Part shown: in pieces, positions 22,664-34,120 of the stretch
How positions within the stretch are numbered: the first letter of the stretch is position 1
Layout of the letters: every line of letters begins with the position of its first letter
NCBI GenBank assembly: GCA_020465985.1
Contig: JAANYP010002619.1
Location: 1 to 64,000, forward strand
DNA: 64,000 nucleotides
Direction: 5' to 3'
DNA from: Centrapalus pauciflorus
Lineage: Eukaryota > Streptophyta > Magnoliopsida > Asterales > Asteraceae
The notes under the pieces: model-generated
The model's input: the letters and a program-made list of their open reading frames with translations, nothing else
What the model was told of the DNA's origin: nothing
Databases searched by the model: none
Position numbers and translations under genes: made by a program

Positions 22664-23364
22664 TTGGGAATTTTTGAGGTTTGAAGAAGCAGGAGACACT
22701 TAGTCGATTTTTAGGGTTCTTGAGGATTTCTGGAAATGATGAGGAAGACGAAGATGAAACACTATTTAGGTATTTATAGGATTTGAATAGGCGTGTGTAT
22801 GAGAGAGAAAAGATTTGGGCGGTTTGATTTGAAATGTTAGTTAACGGAAAACGGAACGGTTGTCCATGTCAGAACATTTGTCAGACCACTTGACCTTTTT
22901 AATCACTAACACACGAAATCCACATTATCCGCAGTAATTAAGTTAAATAAAAACATAATTTAAGTAACTTAATTGTGAAGAAAGGTAATTAAAACTTTTG
23001 GTCTACGCTGTTGGTCAAACCTATGATGAGTATGATCAACACAAGTTATTCAATCTTCAAGCTGTTCTTCAAACTATGCCTTCACCCTGTTCTCTTTTAT
23101 GAGAACAGGTTGTGTTCAATAGTTGAACAGGTTACAAGAGAAAGGCTTGTAAGACAGTGTAAAGGAATGAACAGGTTGAGTATTGGACCATCAGAGCTGG
23201 CTGGACTTACAACTTGTTGTTGTTCAGCCTGTTGTATGCTCAAGCTGTTCAAGTTTTTCAGAAAAATGGCTAAGTACAGAGCATGCATAGCCTGTTCTGT
23301 CTAAGCTGTTCTGAGAAACTTTGAGCAGTGTGAGACATATAACGTCATAGACCTGTGAGAACAC
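22664..23364. other. Spacer between pol and the extra ORF of element II
   Basis: About 700 bases without a coding frame of note. From 23035 to 23320 the words CTGTTC, GAACAG and AGCTGTTC occur about a dozen times in both orientations, as in the LTRs. This spacer may hold a promoter or splice acceptor for the extra ORF; none is identified. Confidence 0.6.
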
Positions 23365-26300
23365 TTAGTCACTCTTGTTTAACATGCCCAGCTTGCTGAC
23401 AAGGTAATTAAACCTGTTTTCATCAAGAGGTTTGGTGAAAATGTCTGCAAGCTGTTCATTAGTGGAAATAAAACTTACCTCCACATTACATTTCTGAATG
23501 TGATCCCTGATGAAGTGATGTCTGACTTCAATATGCTTTGTTCTTGAATGAAATACTGGATTGTTGGAGATGGCTATGGCACTTGTGTTATCACACAGAA
23601 TAGGAGTTTTCCTATACACAAGGCCATAATCTTCAAGCTGATGATGCATCCACAGAATCTGCCCACAGCAGCTTCCAGCAGCAATGTACTCAGCTTCAGC
23701 AGTAGAAGTGGACACTGAGTTCTGCTTCTTGCTACTCCAACTGATCAACTTTCCACCAAGGAGTTGACATCCACCTGTTGTGCTTTTCCTGTCTAGCCTG
23801 CAGCCTGCAAAATCAGAATCTGAATAACCTGTTAGTTCAAGGCTGGAGTCTTTGGGATACCAAAGACCCAAACCTGGTGTACCCTTCAGGTATCTGAAGA
23901 TTCTTTTAACAGCAGCTAGATGAGATTCCTTTGGATCAGCTTGGAACCTAGCACACAAACAGGTGGCAAACATAATATCAGGTCTACTAGCAGTTAAGTA
24001 TAGCAAGCTCCCAATCATGCCTCTGTAAGCTGTTACTGAAACAGCTTTACCACTGGCATCAGCATCTAATTTTACATTAGTTGCCATTGGGGTTTTAATA
24101 GGAGAACTTTGATCAAATTTGAACTTTTTCAATAGATCTAAAGTGTACTTTCTTTGATTTATAAAAATTCCAGTTGAGGTTTGTTTAACCTGTAATCCTA
24201 AAAAGAAAGTAAGTTCTCCCATCATACTCATTTCATACTTGGACTTCATGAGTAATGAAAAATTCTTGCACAACTGCTCATTAGTGGAACCAAATATTAT
24301 ATCATCCACATAAATTTGAACAAGCATAATGTCAGATTTCACTTTCTTTATGAACAGTGTAGTATCTATTTTACCTCTGGAATACCCATTGCTCATAAGG
24401 AACTCAGTAAGAGTGTCATACCAGGCTCTAGGGGCTTGTTTGAGACCATAGAGAGCTTTGTCCAACTTATAGACAAAACCTGGATGTTGTTCATTTTCAA
24501 AACCTGGAGGCTGCTTGACATAAACTTCTTCTTGCAGCTTCCCATTCAAAAATGCACTCTTCACATCCATTTGAAATACCTTGATGCTCTTATGAGCAGC
24601 GTAGGCTAGATACAAACGAATTGCTTCTAGCCTGGCCACAGGAGCAAATGTTTCATCATAATCAATTCCTTCCTCCTGTCTGTAGCCCTGAGCAACCAGT
24701 CTTGCCTTATTTCTAATGACATGACCTTGCTCATCCATCTTATTCCTGAAAACCCATTTAGTGCCAATTATAGTTTTACCTTTAGGAGCAGGGACCGGCT
24801 TCCATACATTGTTTCTCTCAAACTGATTGAGTTCTTCTTGCATGGCAGTGATCCAATTGGCATCTTTTAATGCTTCATCAACCTTCTTTGGCTCCATTAG
24901 TGAAACAAAGCTAGAGAACATACAAAAGTTCCCTAAGCTGTCCCACCGTGTTTGTATCCCTTTGTTGATGTCACCAATTATTTGATCATTGGGGTGACAC
25001 CTGATCCACTTAGGATCATTTTTCAATGATGATTCACCTGAGTTGTTAACATCTTCAGCAGGTCCTGTTGAACAGTTTTCAAGATTTTCAGACACACTAT
25101 TGTCTTGAGCCTGTTCATTTGTTGAACATGTCTGACCACTGTTGAACATATCAGCAGAGGAACTGGGAAAATCAGCATTGATAGGTTCTGGACATGCAGT
25201 TGTAATTAAGTCAGTACATTTATTCACACAGGATGTATTGACATAATCATCATCATGTCCATCATGATTAACAGGTTCCACACTGGGTGTAGTGGAAGCT
25301 TTTGAGTCCTCTTCATTGTTTGAATGCATCAGATCATCAAAGTTAAGTTCTCCTGAAACTGATTCAGGAACAGCTTTGGTGGAAGCATTCTTGGACTCTT
25401 CAAAGGTGACATTGATAGATTCATCTATCACCTTTCTTTTGTTGTTGTATACTCTGTAGGCTTTAGAGATAGCAGAGTAGCCAACAAACACACCTTCATC
25501 AGCTTTAGGTTCAAACTTTGTCAGTTGGTCCCTCTGATTCAGAATGAAGCAGGGACACCCAAACACATGGAAGTAACTGACATTTGGTTTCCTCCCTTTG
25601 AGCAGCTCATAAGGAGTCTTCTTCAACCTTTTTACCACTAAGGATCTGTTTTGAGTGAAGCAGGCAGTGTTGACAGCTTCAGCCCAGAATGATGAAGGTA
25701 AACCTGATGCACACAGCATAGTTCTAGCGGCTTCAATAAGAGTTCTGTTTCTCCTTTCAGGAACTCCATTTTGTTGTGGAGTTCTTACAGCTGAAAAGTT
25801 TTGAGTGATTACTTTCTCTTCGCAGAAGTCTTCAAGAGTATGGTTTCTAAATTCAGTACCATGATCACTTCTAAGCTGCTTCACTTGAGCAGAGTTCAGC
25901 ATCTCCATCTTTTTCACAAATCCAATAATTTCTCTAGCAGCCTCTCCTTTGCTTTTTAGAAAGATCACCCATGTGTACCTGGAGAACTCATCAACCATTA
26001 CTAGAGTGTATCTTCTTCCTCCTAGACTTGGGACATTTACAGGTCCAAAAAAGTCCATGTGTATTAAGAAGAGTGGAGTATCAATAGAGAAGTTATGTTT
26101 GGATTTAAAAGATGTTTTCCTCTGCTTGCCTTTTTCACAAGCTGTGCAGAGTTTATCTTTAACAAAGGTTATAGAAGGCAAACCTGTCACCAACTCTTTC
26201 TTACAGAGTTTATTGATGTTCTTGAAGTTCAGATGTGACAGCCTTTTGTGCCATAACCAGTTTAAGTATGCATTTGTTCTTGTGAGAAAGCAGGTTTCAG

Positions 26301-26697
26301 TTGTTGAATCAACAGTTTGCATGTCCACAACATATACACCTTTCTTTCGTTGAGCACATAGCACAACTTTGCCTTGGGGATCCAATATGTAACCCAGGTG
26401 CTCATCAAAGTTAACCTTGTAGCCAGCATCACACAGTTGGCTTATGATAACAAGGTTATGTTTTAGCCCCACCACATAGGCCACTCTTTTGAACACAGCA
26501 GCACCAGCTTTAAAGGTTCCATATCCCTCAGTGGATCCCTGTACATTGTCACCAAATGTGACTTTTGGCCCTTTTTCAGGCCTGAGATCACTCAGCAATT
26601 CTTTACAACCTGTCATGTGCCCTGAGCAGCCACTGTCCAAGTACCAAACCTGGGAAGGTTGTTTTTCCTGCAGAGTGATAAGAGAAATATTAGTCAC
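23365..26697 (-). CDS. pol: Pol of element II: protease, integrase, RT, RNase H
   Basis: 1,110 codons without a stop. Protease has W-Y-L-D-S-G-C-S-G-H-M-T (catalytic D about residue 21). The integrase zinc domain (H-K-R-L-S-H-L...C-T-A-C) is followed by the D,D,E core: H-M-D-F-F-G-P, L-R-S-D-H-G-T-E-F and P-Q-Q-N-G-V-P-E-R. RT begins at W-V-F-R-N-K and has the Y-V-D-D active site (24301-24312). RNase H holds Y-S-D-S-D-F-A-G and S-T-A-E-A-E-Y. The order protease-integrase-RT-RNase H is Ty1/copia. All catalytic motifs look present, so this is the best preserved coding unit in the window. Its N-terminus lacks an upstream in-frame link to gag because of frameshifts. Confidence 0.95.
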   Translation of the reverse strand: MTNISLITLQEKQPSQVWYLDSGCSGHMTGCKELLSDLRPEKGPKVTFGDNVQGSTEGYGTFKAGAAVFKRVAYVVGLKHNLVIISQLCDAGYKVNFDEHLGYILDPQGKVVLCAQRKKGVYVVDMQTVDSTTETCFLTRTNAYLNWLWHKRLSHLNFKNINKLCKKELVTGLPSITFVKDKLCTACEKGKQRKTSFKSKHNFSIDTPLFLIHMDFFGPVNVPSLGGRRYTLVMVDEFSRYTWVIFLKSKGEAAREIIGFVKKMEMLNSAQVKQLRSDHGTEFRNHTLEDFCEEKVITQNFSAVRTPQQNGVPERRNRTLIEAARTMLCASGLPSSFWAEAVNTACFTQNRSLVVKRLKKTPYELLKGRKPNVSYFHVFGCPCFILNQRDQLTKFEPKADEGVFVGYSAISKAYRVYNNKRKVIDESINVTFEESKNASTKAVPESVSGELNFDDLMHSNNEEDSKASTTPSVEPVNHDGHDDDYVNTSCVNKCTDLITTACPEPINADFPSSSADMFNSGQTCSTNEQAQDNSVSENLENCSTGPAEDVNNSGESSLKNDPKWIRCHPNDQIIGDINKGIQTRWDSLGNFCMFSSFVSLMEPKKVDEALKDANWITAMQEELNQFERNNVWKPVPAPKGKTIIGTKWVFRNKMDEQGHVIRNKARLVAQGYRQEEGIDYDETFAPVARLEAIRLYLAYAAHKSIKVFQMDVKSAFLNGKLQEEVYVKQPPGFENEQHPGFVYKLDKALYGLKQAPRAWYDTLTEFLMSNGYSRGKIDTTLFIKKVKSDIMLVQIYVDDIIFGSTNEQLCKNFSLLMKSKYEMSMMGELTFFLGLQVKQTSTGIFINQRKYTLDLLKKFKFDQSSPIKTPMATNVKLDADASGKAVSVTAYRGMIGSLLYLTASRPDIMFATCLCARFQADPKESHLAAVKRIFRYLKGTPGLGLWYPKDSSLELTGYSDSDFAGCRLDRKSTTGGCQLLGGKLISWSSKKQNSVSTSTAEAEYIAAGSCCGQILWMHHQLEDYGLVYRKTPILCDNTSAIAISNNPVFHSRTKHIEVRHHFIRDHIQKCNVEVSFISTNEQLADIFTKPLDENRFNYLVSKLGMLNKSD

Positions 26698-27306
26698 TTT
26701 TAGGGGAACTCATCACAGAGATGAGTTCTCCTACTTCATCAACATTTGTTGATGGACTTATAATATCCACACTAATATTCCCAATTTGAATGGTGTCAGC
26801 TTGGCTACCATTTTTATTGACTGAGATGTTTCCAACACTGCTTGTAACAGTTGTGAGAGAACTATCAGAGTCAACAGGCCTCATGTCCTCAGGTTCAGGA
26901 CAGTCTTTGGCCAGATGTGTCTTCTTCCCATATTTATAACATTTTCTCTGTTTAGGGTTTTGGAAGAAGAACTTTCAGAAACATATTCTGAGTTATTTTT
27001 GTTGATTCTTTTAGCAGGTTTAGCAACTTTATTACTATTTGATGAATCAACAGCTTGAGTGGAAGGTTCAAAGGTCACAGCTTTGTTTGTCTCTTCTTTC
27101 CTTCTTTTAGGAGGACAAATGTCAAAGACAGGAAGCTTAATTGGCTTTTGAACTTCCACAGGTTTAAGAAAACTTATTCCCATGTTTCTCAGGTTGAGCA
27201 ATGGCTTTGCCTTTGTCACTACTGAGACGTGATTTATGCTGCCTATCAACATAATCATTGTTTCTGGTTTTGAAAAACTTATTTTCATGTAAAACCATTT
27301 TACCAC
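26690..27306 (-). pseudogene. gag: Gag-pol linker of element II with a degenerate second zinc knuckle
   Basis: Two overlapping frames (26690-26884 and 26881-27306) connect gag to protease. At about 26900-26942 the minus strand encodes C-Y-K-Y-G-K-K-T-H-L-A-K-D-C, a CCHC knuckle in which the second Cys is Tyr. A Ser/Thr/Asn-rich linker follows. The frame changes at about 26884, 26697 and 27200 point to several indels, or to a non-coding error in this copy. Confidence 0.65.
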
Positions 27307-29116
27307 TATGATTGATAAACTTATTAGAAATCACAGCAGATTTGCTTTCAACATGAGACTTGCCCTTGTTGAAAACAGACTGCTTAACTTTTGAAAACTT
27401 GTTTTCAAAATGTTTAGCAACAAAAGGATTATTGTGTCTTTTACCATCAGCTTTGGATACAGAACCTGGTTTGTCAATAGGTTTAGTATCCACAACTGTA
27501 GTTTGAACATGTTTTCCTTTCTTTTGCTTGTGTGAATCAGCAGAACACTTAGCAGGCTGCATTGATGGAGAACATATTCCAACACCAGCTTTTGAGCTAG
27601 GTTCACACGAGCTGTCAGTGTTTTGAGGCCTGACAAACCTGTTTGTTGAAATTAGTTTACCATTCACTTTTTGAACAAAAGTGTTTGGAAGCTCACCAAG
27701 AGTGGATAAATCTTCTTTCAGATTATTAATTTCAACAATGGAAGCTGCTGTATCAAGATACCCTCCAAGATTGGCTTGAATTTGTGCAGGGATCTTTTGA
27801 CTTATACAATGGCTGACTTTTTGTGCAGATTGGCACCAAGAGTCAACTATCTTTTGAAGCTTAGCATGCTTTATATCTGTTTCTCTCTTTTCTTCCAGTA
27901 AAATAGAGTTGATGTGTTTTAATTCATCAAGCTCAATTTCCAACTTATGGAAACTGTCCAGTTTGCTGGATTTTGTTTTAAGATCAATTTTAAGCTTTGA
28001 GATTTCAGATAATAACGCATCATGCTTCTCAACAGCAGCTTTCAAATCAACTAGCATATATTCAAACATCTTAATCTTTTCTTCAGAACTGTAAGCCATA
28101 AAATTTTGTACCTTATACATCATTGTAGGATTCCAGTTCTCTAAGCTGCTGAAAGCTTCAGCTTCAGCCATATCCTGTTTGAAACTGCTTGTTGATGGGA
28201 CATCAGTGTTGGCCATCAGACAGTGACTGTCTTCTTCATCAGATGATGAATCAGATATCTCCCAATCACAAGTCTCTGCCATGAGTCCCTTTTGGCGGTT
28301 GGAACTCACTGAGTTTTCCAACTTCCTCAGCTTAGCCATGGCCATAAGGTACTTAACCCTATAACCATCATCCTTGTTTGTCTTGTATGGTTTGGATGAC
28401 TGACCAAAAGCTTTTGACACACAGTCAGCAGCTATATGGCCAGTTTTGCCACATTTGAAGCACTCAGCCTTGGATTTATCATATGCCTTCTTTTTGCCAG
28501 CACCTGAACTTTCTTGCAGCATGTTTCTTCCAAACCTTTTCTTGTTGAACCTTTTGACAAGCATTGCTATCATTTGCTCATCATCCTGTTCAGCAAGATC
28601 TGCATTATCTTCCTCATCTGACACTTCCTCCTTGTCATCATCCTGTTGATCAGGTTGAGTGAACACATCACTCACCTGACTGACAGACTGTCTCACATTA
28701 GCCACAAAGGCTGCACCTCTTTTAGACATCTCCAAGGCATTTCTCTTCTGTTGCCTTGACTGTTCATCATTTAGTAAAGATCCATACAAGTTGACAAGAT
28801 CCATACTTCTGATTGTACCTGAATTTCTTAAAATTGTTGAAAAATAATTCCATTCTTCAGGGAGAATGTCCAAAAATTTGTTCACTAGAGTAAGACTGTC
28901 CTTAGTGATCCCAACAACTTTGAGGTCATTCACAAGAGCAGTAAACCTGGTGTAGGTTTCTGTGAGTGTCTCCTTTGGTTTTGCAAAGAAGAGTTCATAC
29001 TGTCTAACAGGATTGTTAATCCTGTTATCCAGTGTGATTGTGGGTCCATCATAGACGGTACACAAAGTATCCCACATCTCCTTGGCAGTCTTCATCTTCT
29101 CAACCTGTTTGAACAC
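27164..29116 (-). pseudogene. gag: Gag of element II, main part
   Basis: A 650-codon frame of copia-type gag. Residues 10-130 match the UBN2-like gag region (E-M-W-D-T-L-C, F-L-D-I-L-P-E-E-W). An acidic segment follows (about 155-182), then a CCHC zinc knuckle C-F-K-C-G-K-T-G-H-I-A-A-D-C (residues 219-232, 28421-28462). A coiled-coil-like stretch rich in Leu, Lys and Glu lies at about 360-440. The N-terminus continues in another frame upstream (29092-29439), so a frameshift lies near 29100. Confidence 0.85.
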
Positions 29117-29439
29117 ATCATCAGCAAGGAGATGACCAGATTGTTTCTGGCCTTTGCATCAAGAGCCACCAATCTTTTGTCTTCATCAGACCATTGAGCT
29201 TTTGCTTTCTCAAATGTTCTGATCTCAGGAGCTGCTCCTTCAACAGCAGGAGTTATTGTAGTAACAGAGGTTGGCACATAAGGGCCCTCCATTACAATTT
29301 CTTGTAGTTGTACATCCAGATTCTCTAGGTAGAGCATCATTCTGCACTTCCAACCAGAAAAGTTCTGATGATTGAACTTTGGAGGTTTGCCCATTGAGCC
29401 ATTGTCATAGTATGAGGAATTTGCAGCACTGTTGTCCAT
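29092..29439 (-). pseudogene. gag: Gag N-terminus of element II
   Basis: The ATG at 29437-29439 (M-D-N-S-A-A) starts about 60 bases after the primer site. The sequence K-F-N-H-Q-N-F-S-G-W-K-C-R-M-M-L-Y-L is the classic start of copia gag. The open frame extends upstream into the LTR without an ATG. The frame shifts near 29100 to join the main gag part. Confidence 0.85.
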
Positions 29440-29486
29440 GGAAACTTGGGAGAATGAGAGATCTAGAATGACACACACTCTAAACT

Positions 29487-29498
29487 GCTCTGATACCA
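29487..29498 (-). other. Primer-binding site of element II (tRNA-iMet)
   Basis: The minus strand reads TGGTATCAGAGC two bases after the 5' LTR end (CCTACA). Confidence 0.93.
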
Positions 29499-29500
29499 GT

Positions 29501-30628
29501 TGTAGGTCCCGAGAGGTTCCCAAAGTATATAGCTTTAAGCTGTAGAGGGGGGGTGAATACAGCTATTTAAAAACTACACACTTTTTTCTCAATGTTTGTA
29601 TGTATTATCAACAAATTGTTAATTACAAACAAGCTTGAATGCGGAAAGGTTCAAGCTGAGATGACAGATACAACAGTATATTTACTAGTCTAAGACAGAC
29701 TCAAACTAGTTAACAATGAATACACTCACTAAGAAGCACTCACTGTGTTTACAAGACTCAGAGGAACAGCTTATGTAGAACAGCTTAGACACAAAGAAAC
29801 TGTATTACACAACCAGTCTTGCATGCATGAAAAACACACTTGCACGTTCACTCTTAGTTTCAGCACTTAGCGTTTTTTTTGGCTTAATCTTTCTGACCTT
29901 AGAAGCTTCCTTTTATACTCACTCAAAGGAATTAAGAGAAACTTCTTCATTGGACGGAATGAAAAAGGAGAAGTCCTGTTTGAAAAGACAACATAACTTT
30001 TCTGCACTTTTCTGAAAAGCAGACTTGTCTTCATATGTGCAGAACTTTTGTCTTTTCACTTTGTCAACTGTTGTATTGCCTTTAACTAATTAAGGAATGT
30101 CAACTTTGCGTCTTTCTTCCTTGTAAAGGCCTATTTTGATATAAGAAAAAGGTCTGTCACCCTTTTTCAAATAACCTTTTGTCTTCATGTTACAGAACAG
30201 CGTAGGCAGGCTGAGCAGTTCTGTTTTCCACTATGTCTTCGACTTTGTAAACTGATCTTGTAGCCAAAAACAATACATGATGACTTGGAAACGTATTCCA
30301 TAAAGTGTTTAGCCTGTTCACAAAGAACAGGTTCTGTTCACAAAGAACAGAACACTTGAAAAATGCCCAAGCTGCTCACCAGTGTAGAGCAGCGTAGACA
30401 GTTTATGTCCAGCCTGTTCAGCAGACAGAGCAGCTTGGACAAACTGTCTTAGTTGCAACACATGCAACACATAGAACAGCTTTTGACTGATATTGTAAAT
30501 CATTTTCAGGTTTCAATAAGGCATATAACAGGCCTTAATTTCAACCTTCAAATGCATCAACAGGTTAGATTAGAAATCTCCCCCTCAGATGTAGAACAGG
30601 TTTGACTGAGACCTTTTTGTGCCTAACA
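29501..30628 (-). repeat. 5' LTR of element II
   Basis: This 1,128-bp copy pairs with 17028-18147. TATAAAAGG (minus) lies at 29909-29917. The partner differs by small indels (for example TTTTTTTTGG against ATTTTGG near 29872, and an added ACTTTTCTG near 30004). CTGTTC/GAACAG words are dense at 30310-30480. Confidence 0.95.
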
Positions 30629-33600
30629 GCTTTATACTTTCTTTTGATTCCATTTGGTATTTAAACTTTTCATATTGTTTCTATTTGTTAGTAATATTTT
30701 ATTTTTATTTTCATTAGATGATTATATTATTTTTTGTTTTCAAAAAATGTTTATTAAACTTGTAAATGCTATACAATTTGTAAAATCTTTGAGTAACCAT
30801 TTTATGTTGATATTATAAAAATTAGGAACAGACTCAAAAAACCGACGAATTACCAATGAAAATAAAATTATCAAATAATAACAAGAATAAGGTAAAACTG
30901 CCAAGGAAAACAAAAAAAAATGTACGTAATAAATTAAAACAAAACAATTAATACAGCACATAAATGAAACACAATAATAAAAAAACACAGTTAAAAACAA
31001 ATAAAAACAATAGTTGATAATTCTAAGCGTGAAAAGGAACCTAAGTAAAAACAAGTGCATGTAGCAAGAAAAGGAATCTAAATAAAAAAAAAATACCAAA
31101 AGTCACAAATCAAAAATCGACCACTACAGTTAAACAAAAACACGATGTACAGCATTTTTACATGTATCCAAACCTTATAAACTATATCAATCAAGTAAAA
31201 GCACAACCCAATCACCAAAGAAAATTTAGGGAGTGTTTTGAACGATGGAATGAAATGGAACAGAATAGAATCGTATGAGGTTTACATATATTTTTGTTAT
31301 GTGATGAAAATATTGATTCTTAATGAGACAGTAGAAAATTGAGTTTAGTGTAAATTTTTGTCTACATTCCTTCTCAACATGAAGAATTCAAAAACATGGA
31401 AAGGATATTGAGTTTTAATAAATTTTCTATTCTAACATGATAATTTGACAACTTGGACCCACAAAGATCCTTCCATCATAAGTTATCAGGTTTATTCTTA
31501 TAATATAAAATAAGTACCTAATGAGCGTTTAAAACATATATTCTATTTCAAGAAGAAGTTTGTTTAGAGAACTAAAGGTTCTCTCGGCCTGCATGGATGA
31601 AGCCTAAATGATATGCTCCAGAAACGGTCAATACAAAACTCTCCTGGACTCTGAATGGAACCAAAAAGGACTTCCTAGATGCTATGGTTTTATATAAAGA
31701 TACCAACTGTTCATCCTCATATAGTGGGAGAATACTTTTTGATCCAGTTGAAGAAACCAATGGTAAAACCACTATTAATATTGACCAAAACACTTTAAAA
31801 CAATGATAGTTTTAGAAAATGAAACTAACAAGATAATGATTTCACCTGAAGCCAAAAAAAAGTCTAAAATACAACCAATTAGTGACTCATTAAGACTCAA
31901 GAGAAAAAAAAAACAGCTCGAAGTCTGCTTGTGGTTCAAGACAAATACATATACGTACCTGATAGTAGGCCCTTAGTTGTGCCTTTAAGAAATGTCATGT
32001 AAAAGACTTCTTTTAAGGCTAGATCTATAAAGTTATCTTTACACAACATCCTACATTGCAAACGCCAAGATCTATATACAACATTTAACGTTAGAAATCT
32101 CTTTATTCAACATTCCTGCATATTTATAACAGAATCAGGTTCTGAACACAAAATCCTGCAAGTGAAGTAAAAAAGACCAAGTAAAATAAATACTTTCTAG
32201 TATAGATAGAAATAAAGATAATTAGTAGACTTGAATCATACATGCTCTGCTCAACAACGAACTTCTAGACACCTTTATTATACTTAAAAGGTGTCGATAA
32301 ATGGCAACTCAAACATCACCGAAACTTTTATGTGTTTCACATCCACTATGATTAACATTGAAGAGTATGAGAAATATGAGAAATTATGACATTGTTGTTT
32401 ATCGTATTGATCTATAAATTTCTTTTGAGCATCTAATTAGAAACAATATGAACATAATAAAACCCTAATCTCACCAACATTTCTAGTGCATCGACCAATG
32501 TCCCTCTCATGAGAAGTATATATGTGTCACCTAAAAGTGGATTGGAGACACCTGAAACCACAAACACAACTATCTATATGAAATGTCATTTGAATGTTTA
32601 TGATTCAATAAATGTTTGTATGAAATAATAACCTCCACTGCAAACTCCAGCGATGATCAAAGATTGGTAGCAGAGGTAGGCGGAGATAGGATCTGCTTAG
32701 GGATGACCGATGACCGATGGTGGTTCGAATTTGGAGAAGTCATGAAAGATGAGGGTCGAAATAGAAGAGAAAGTGGCAGCTATAGAAGTCATGACCTGCT
32801 GCTAAGTCGAATCAAACACAATCACACACTGTTTCTGGGTTTATTAAATCAACATACGTATACACTGATCACACACACACATACTCTGTTGTTGCTGCTA
32901 ATAATTTAAAACACACACACACACACTGCACAAAATATATATTACATGGAATGATGATCTTTCTTCCTGTTAGAACTAATTTTGATTGATGAAATTAATT
33001 AAGTCTAAGGGTATAAAGTGTAAATAGGCAATAGTTGTAAATGAAATATGAATAGTATTTTGACTTTTTGCAGAAATCAGATCTGACAATTTTCAATTGT
33101 ATTTGGCACGGAAATACTGGAATGCATTTAGAGCTATAGTGGTTGTTCTTCATTTCACTCATCTCTGTAATCATTTGATCTTAATCAAATCATTCGGTTA
33201 GTGTTTCTAATCTTGTTCATAATTGTTTATGCTTGATTGTTGATTGAAATAAAAGTAATTCCACTTCATGTTATAATTCAACCAGGACACCCACTGCACA
33301 AACCTTTTATTTTAATGCAATTTCATGAAGGATAAATGGAGCATAAATGCTTAATTGATCAATGTATTGCTGCTGCTGTTGATCTTTCGTTCTGTTTTTA
33401 AGGGACAAACACACCCTTTGCACAAAGCCACAAACACACATTACACTCAATTTATATTTAAATTTGAAAGGTGGTTGAGGGTTGCTATATACTATTGATC
33501 TTCTTTCTGTTTTACTACGATCAACACCCAAATCCAAGTCTCGAAGTCCCACTTGCACACACAACACTTTGCTTATTTTTTTTTTTTTGTTTTAATTTCA

Positions 33601-33960
33601 AAATGTTGCTGCTATTCTTTTGCTCTATTTTCTAGCTAAGACGACTCATACACACACACACACACACACACTGATTACATACATATTTACTGAATGTTGT
33701 TGTTGGCTTATGGGTTGATTTGATTTGCTATTTGTTGGACATTTCCCTCTAATCAGACACCATATCTATCATTCATCACACCACAACCTGTAAGTTAATG
33801 ATTTCATTCAAAATTTTAGATAAGCAAACTCAAACTCATCTTTTGGTTTTTAATTGATTTCTCATGTTACATGCATAAACGGTTAAAACAAGTAATATAA
33901 CCATGCTACCGAGTACTAACCATTTTTGTTTAACCAAGAATGCATAATCATCTAACTGTC
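30629..33960. other. AT-rich region without a recognised gene
   Basis: About 3.3 kb. Open frames are short and of unusual composition, and none matches a family I know. 31200-31500 has TGGAATGAAATGGAAC wording often seen in small transposons, with no paired end found. 31572-31793 (minus) is a 73-codon frame of unknown nature. 32800-33790 has repeated (AC)n runs, CACTGCACAAA words and GTTGTTGCTGC/TGCTGCTG words, so it is partly built from short repeats. I see no RNA gene. Confidence 0.5.
32912..32927. repeat. (AC)n microsatellite
   Basis: A short AC run. A similar one lies at about 33650-33671. Confidence 0.85.
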
Positions 33961-33967
33961 TTCTGGT

Positions 33968-34120
33968 TCAAAAACTTTTATACGTTTTCTGCAGCTTCAC
34001 AGCATCCAGATCGCGGTCCATGAGTGGCTTTTGTGATGGTGATTCAGGTCCATGTGATTTCGGTTCTGGCACCAGAGATTTACTTGGTGTAGAGACGAAA
34101 TTTCCTGATAAGAATAATAC
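33968..34120 (-). pseudogene. Fragment resembling the IQ-motif start of an IQM-type calmodulin-binding protein
   Basis: The minus strand reads V-P-E-P-K-S-H-G-P-E-S, then D-L-D-A-V-K-L-Q-K-T-Y-K-S-F and a stop. In plant IQM proteins a Pro-rich segment leads to L-D-A-A-A-x-x-L-Q-K-V-Y-K-S-Y, the first half of the IQ motif, followed by R-T-R-R-N-L-A-D. The match ends exactly where the basic half would start, and nothing of the remaining protein is seen to the left. I infer a captured or decayed gene fragment. The match is about a dozen residues, so chance is not excluded. Confidence 0.4.

Larger units (their letters stand above)
17028..30628 (-). mobile_element. Element II: Sirevirus-like Ty1/copia retrotransposon with extra 3' ORF
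   Basis: Paired LTRs of about 1.12 kb (17028-18147, 29501-30628), both TG...CA. Inside, in minus orientation, come the primer site, gag with zinc knuckle, protease, integrase, RT and RNase H (integrase before RT, so copia order), a non-coding spacer, a very long extra ORF and a polypurine tract. Large LTRs, a tRNA-iMet primer site and an ORF after pol fit the Sirevirus lineage. The flanking 5-mers (GTTTG left, GCTTT right) do not match, so the target-site duplication has decayed or the ends have recombined. Gag has frameshifts; pol is open throughout. Confidence 0.92.

Noticed and set aside
31572..31793. 73-codon minus frame as a gene
   Set aside because: No family recognised, no start or splice context, and the surrounding sequence is AT-rich and non-coding.
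32968..33284. Possible solo LTR (TGTTAGAACT to ATTCAACCA, 317 bp)
   Set aside because: TG...CA ends and LTR-like composition, but the flanking 5-mers (CTTCC and GGACA) do not match and there is no partner copy.
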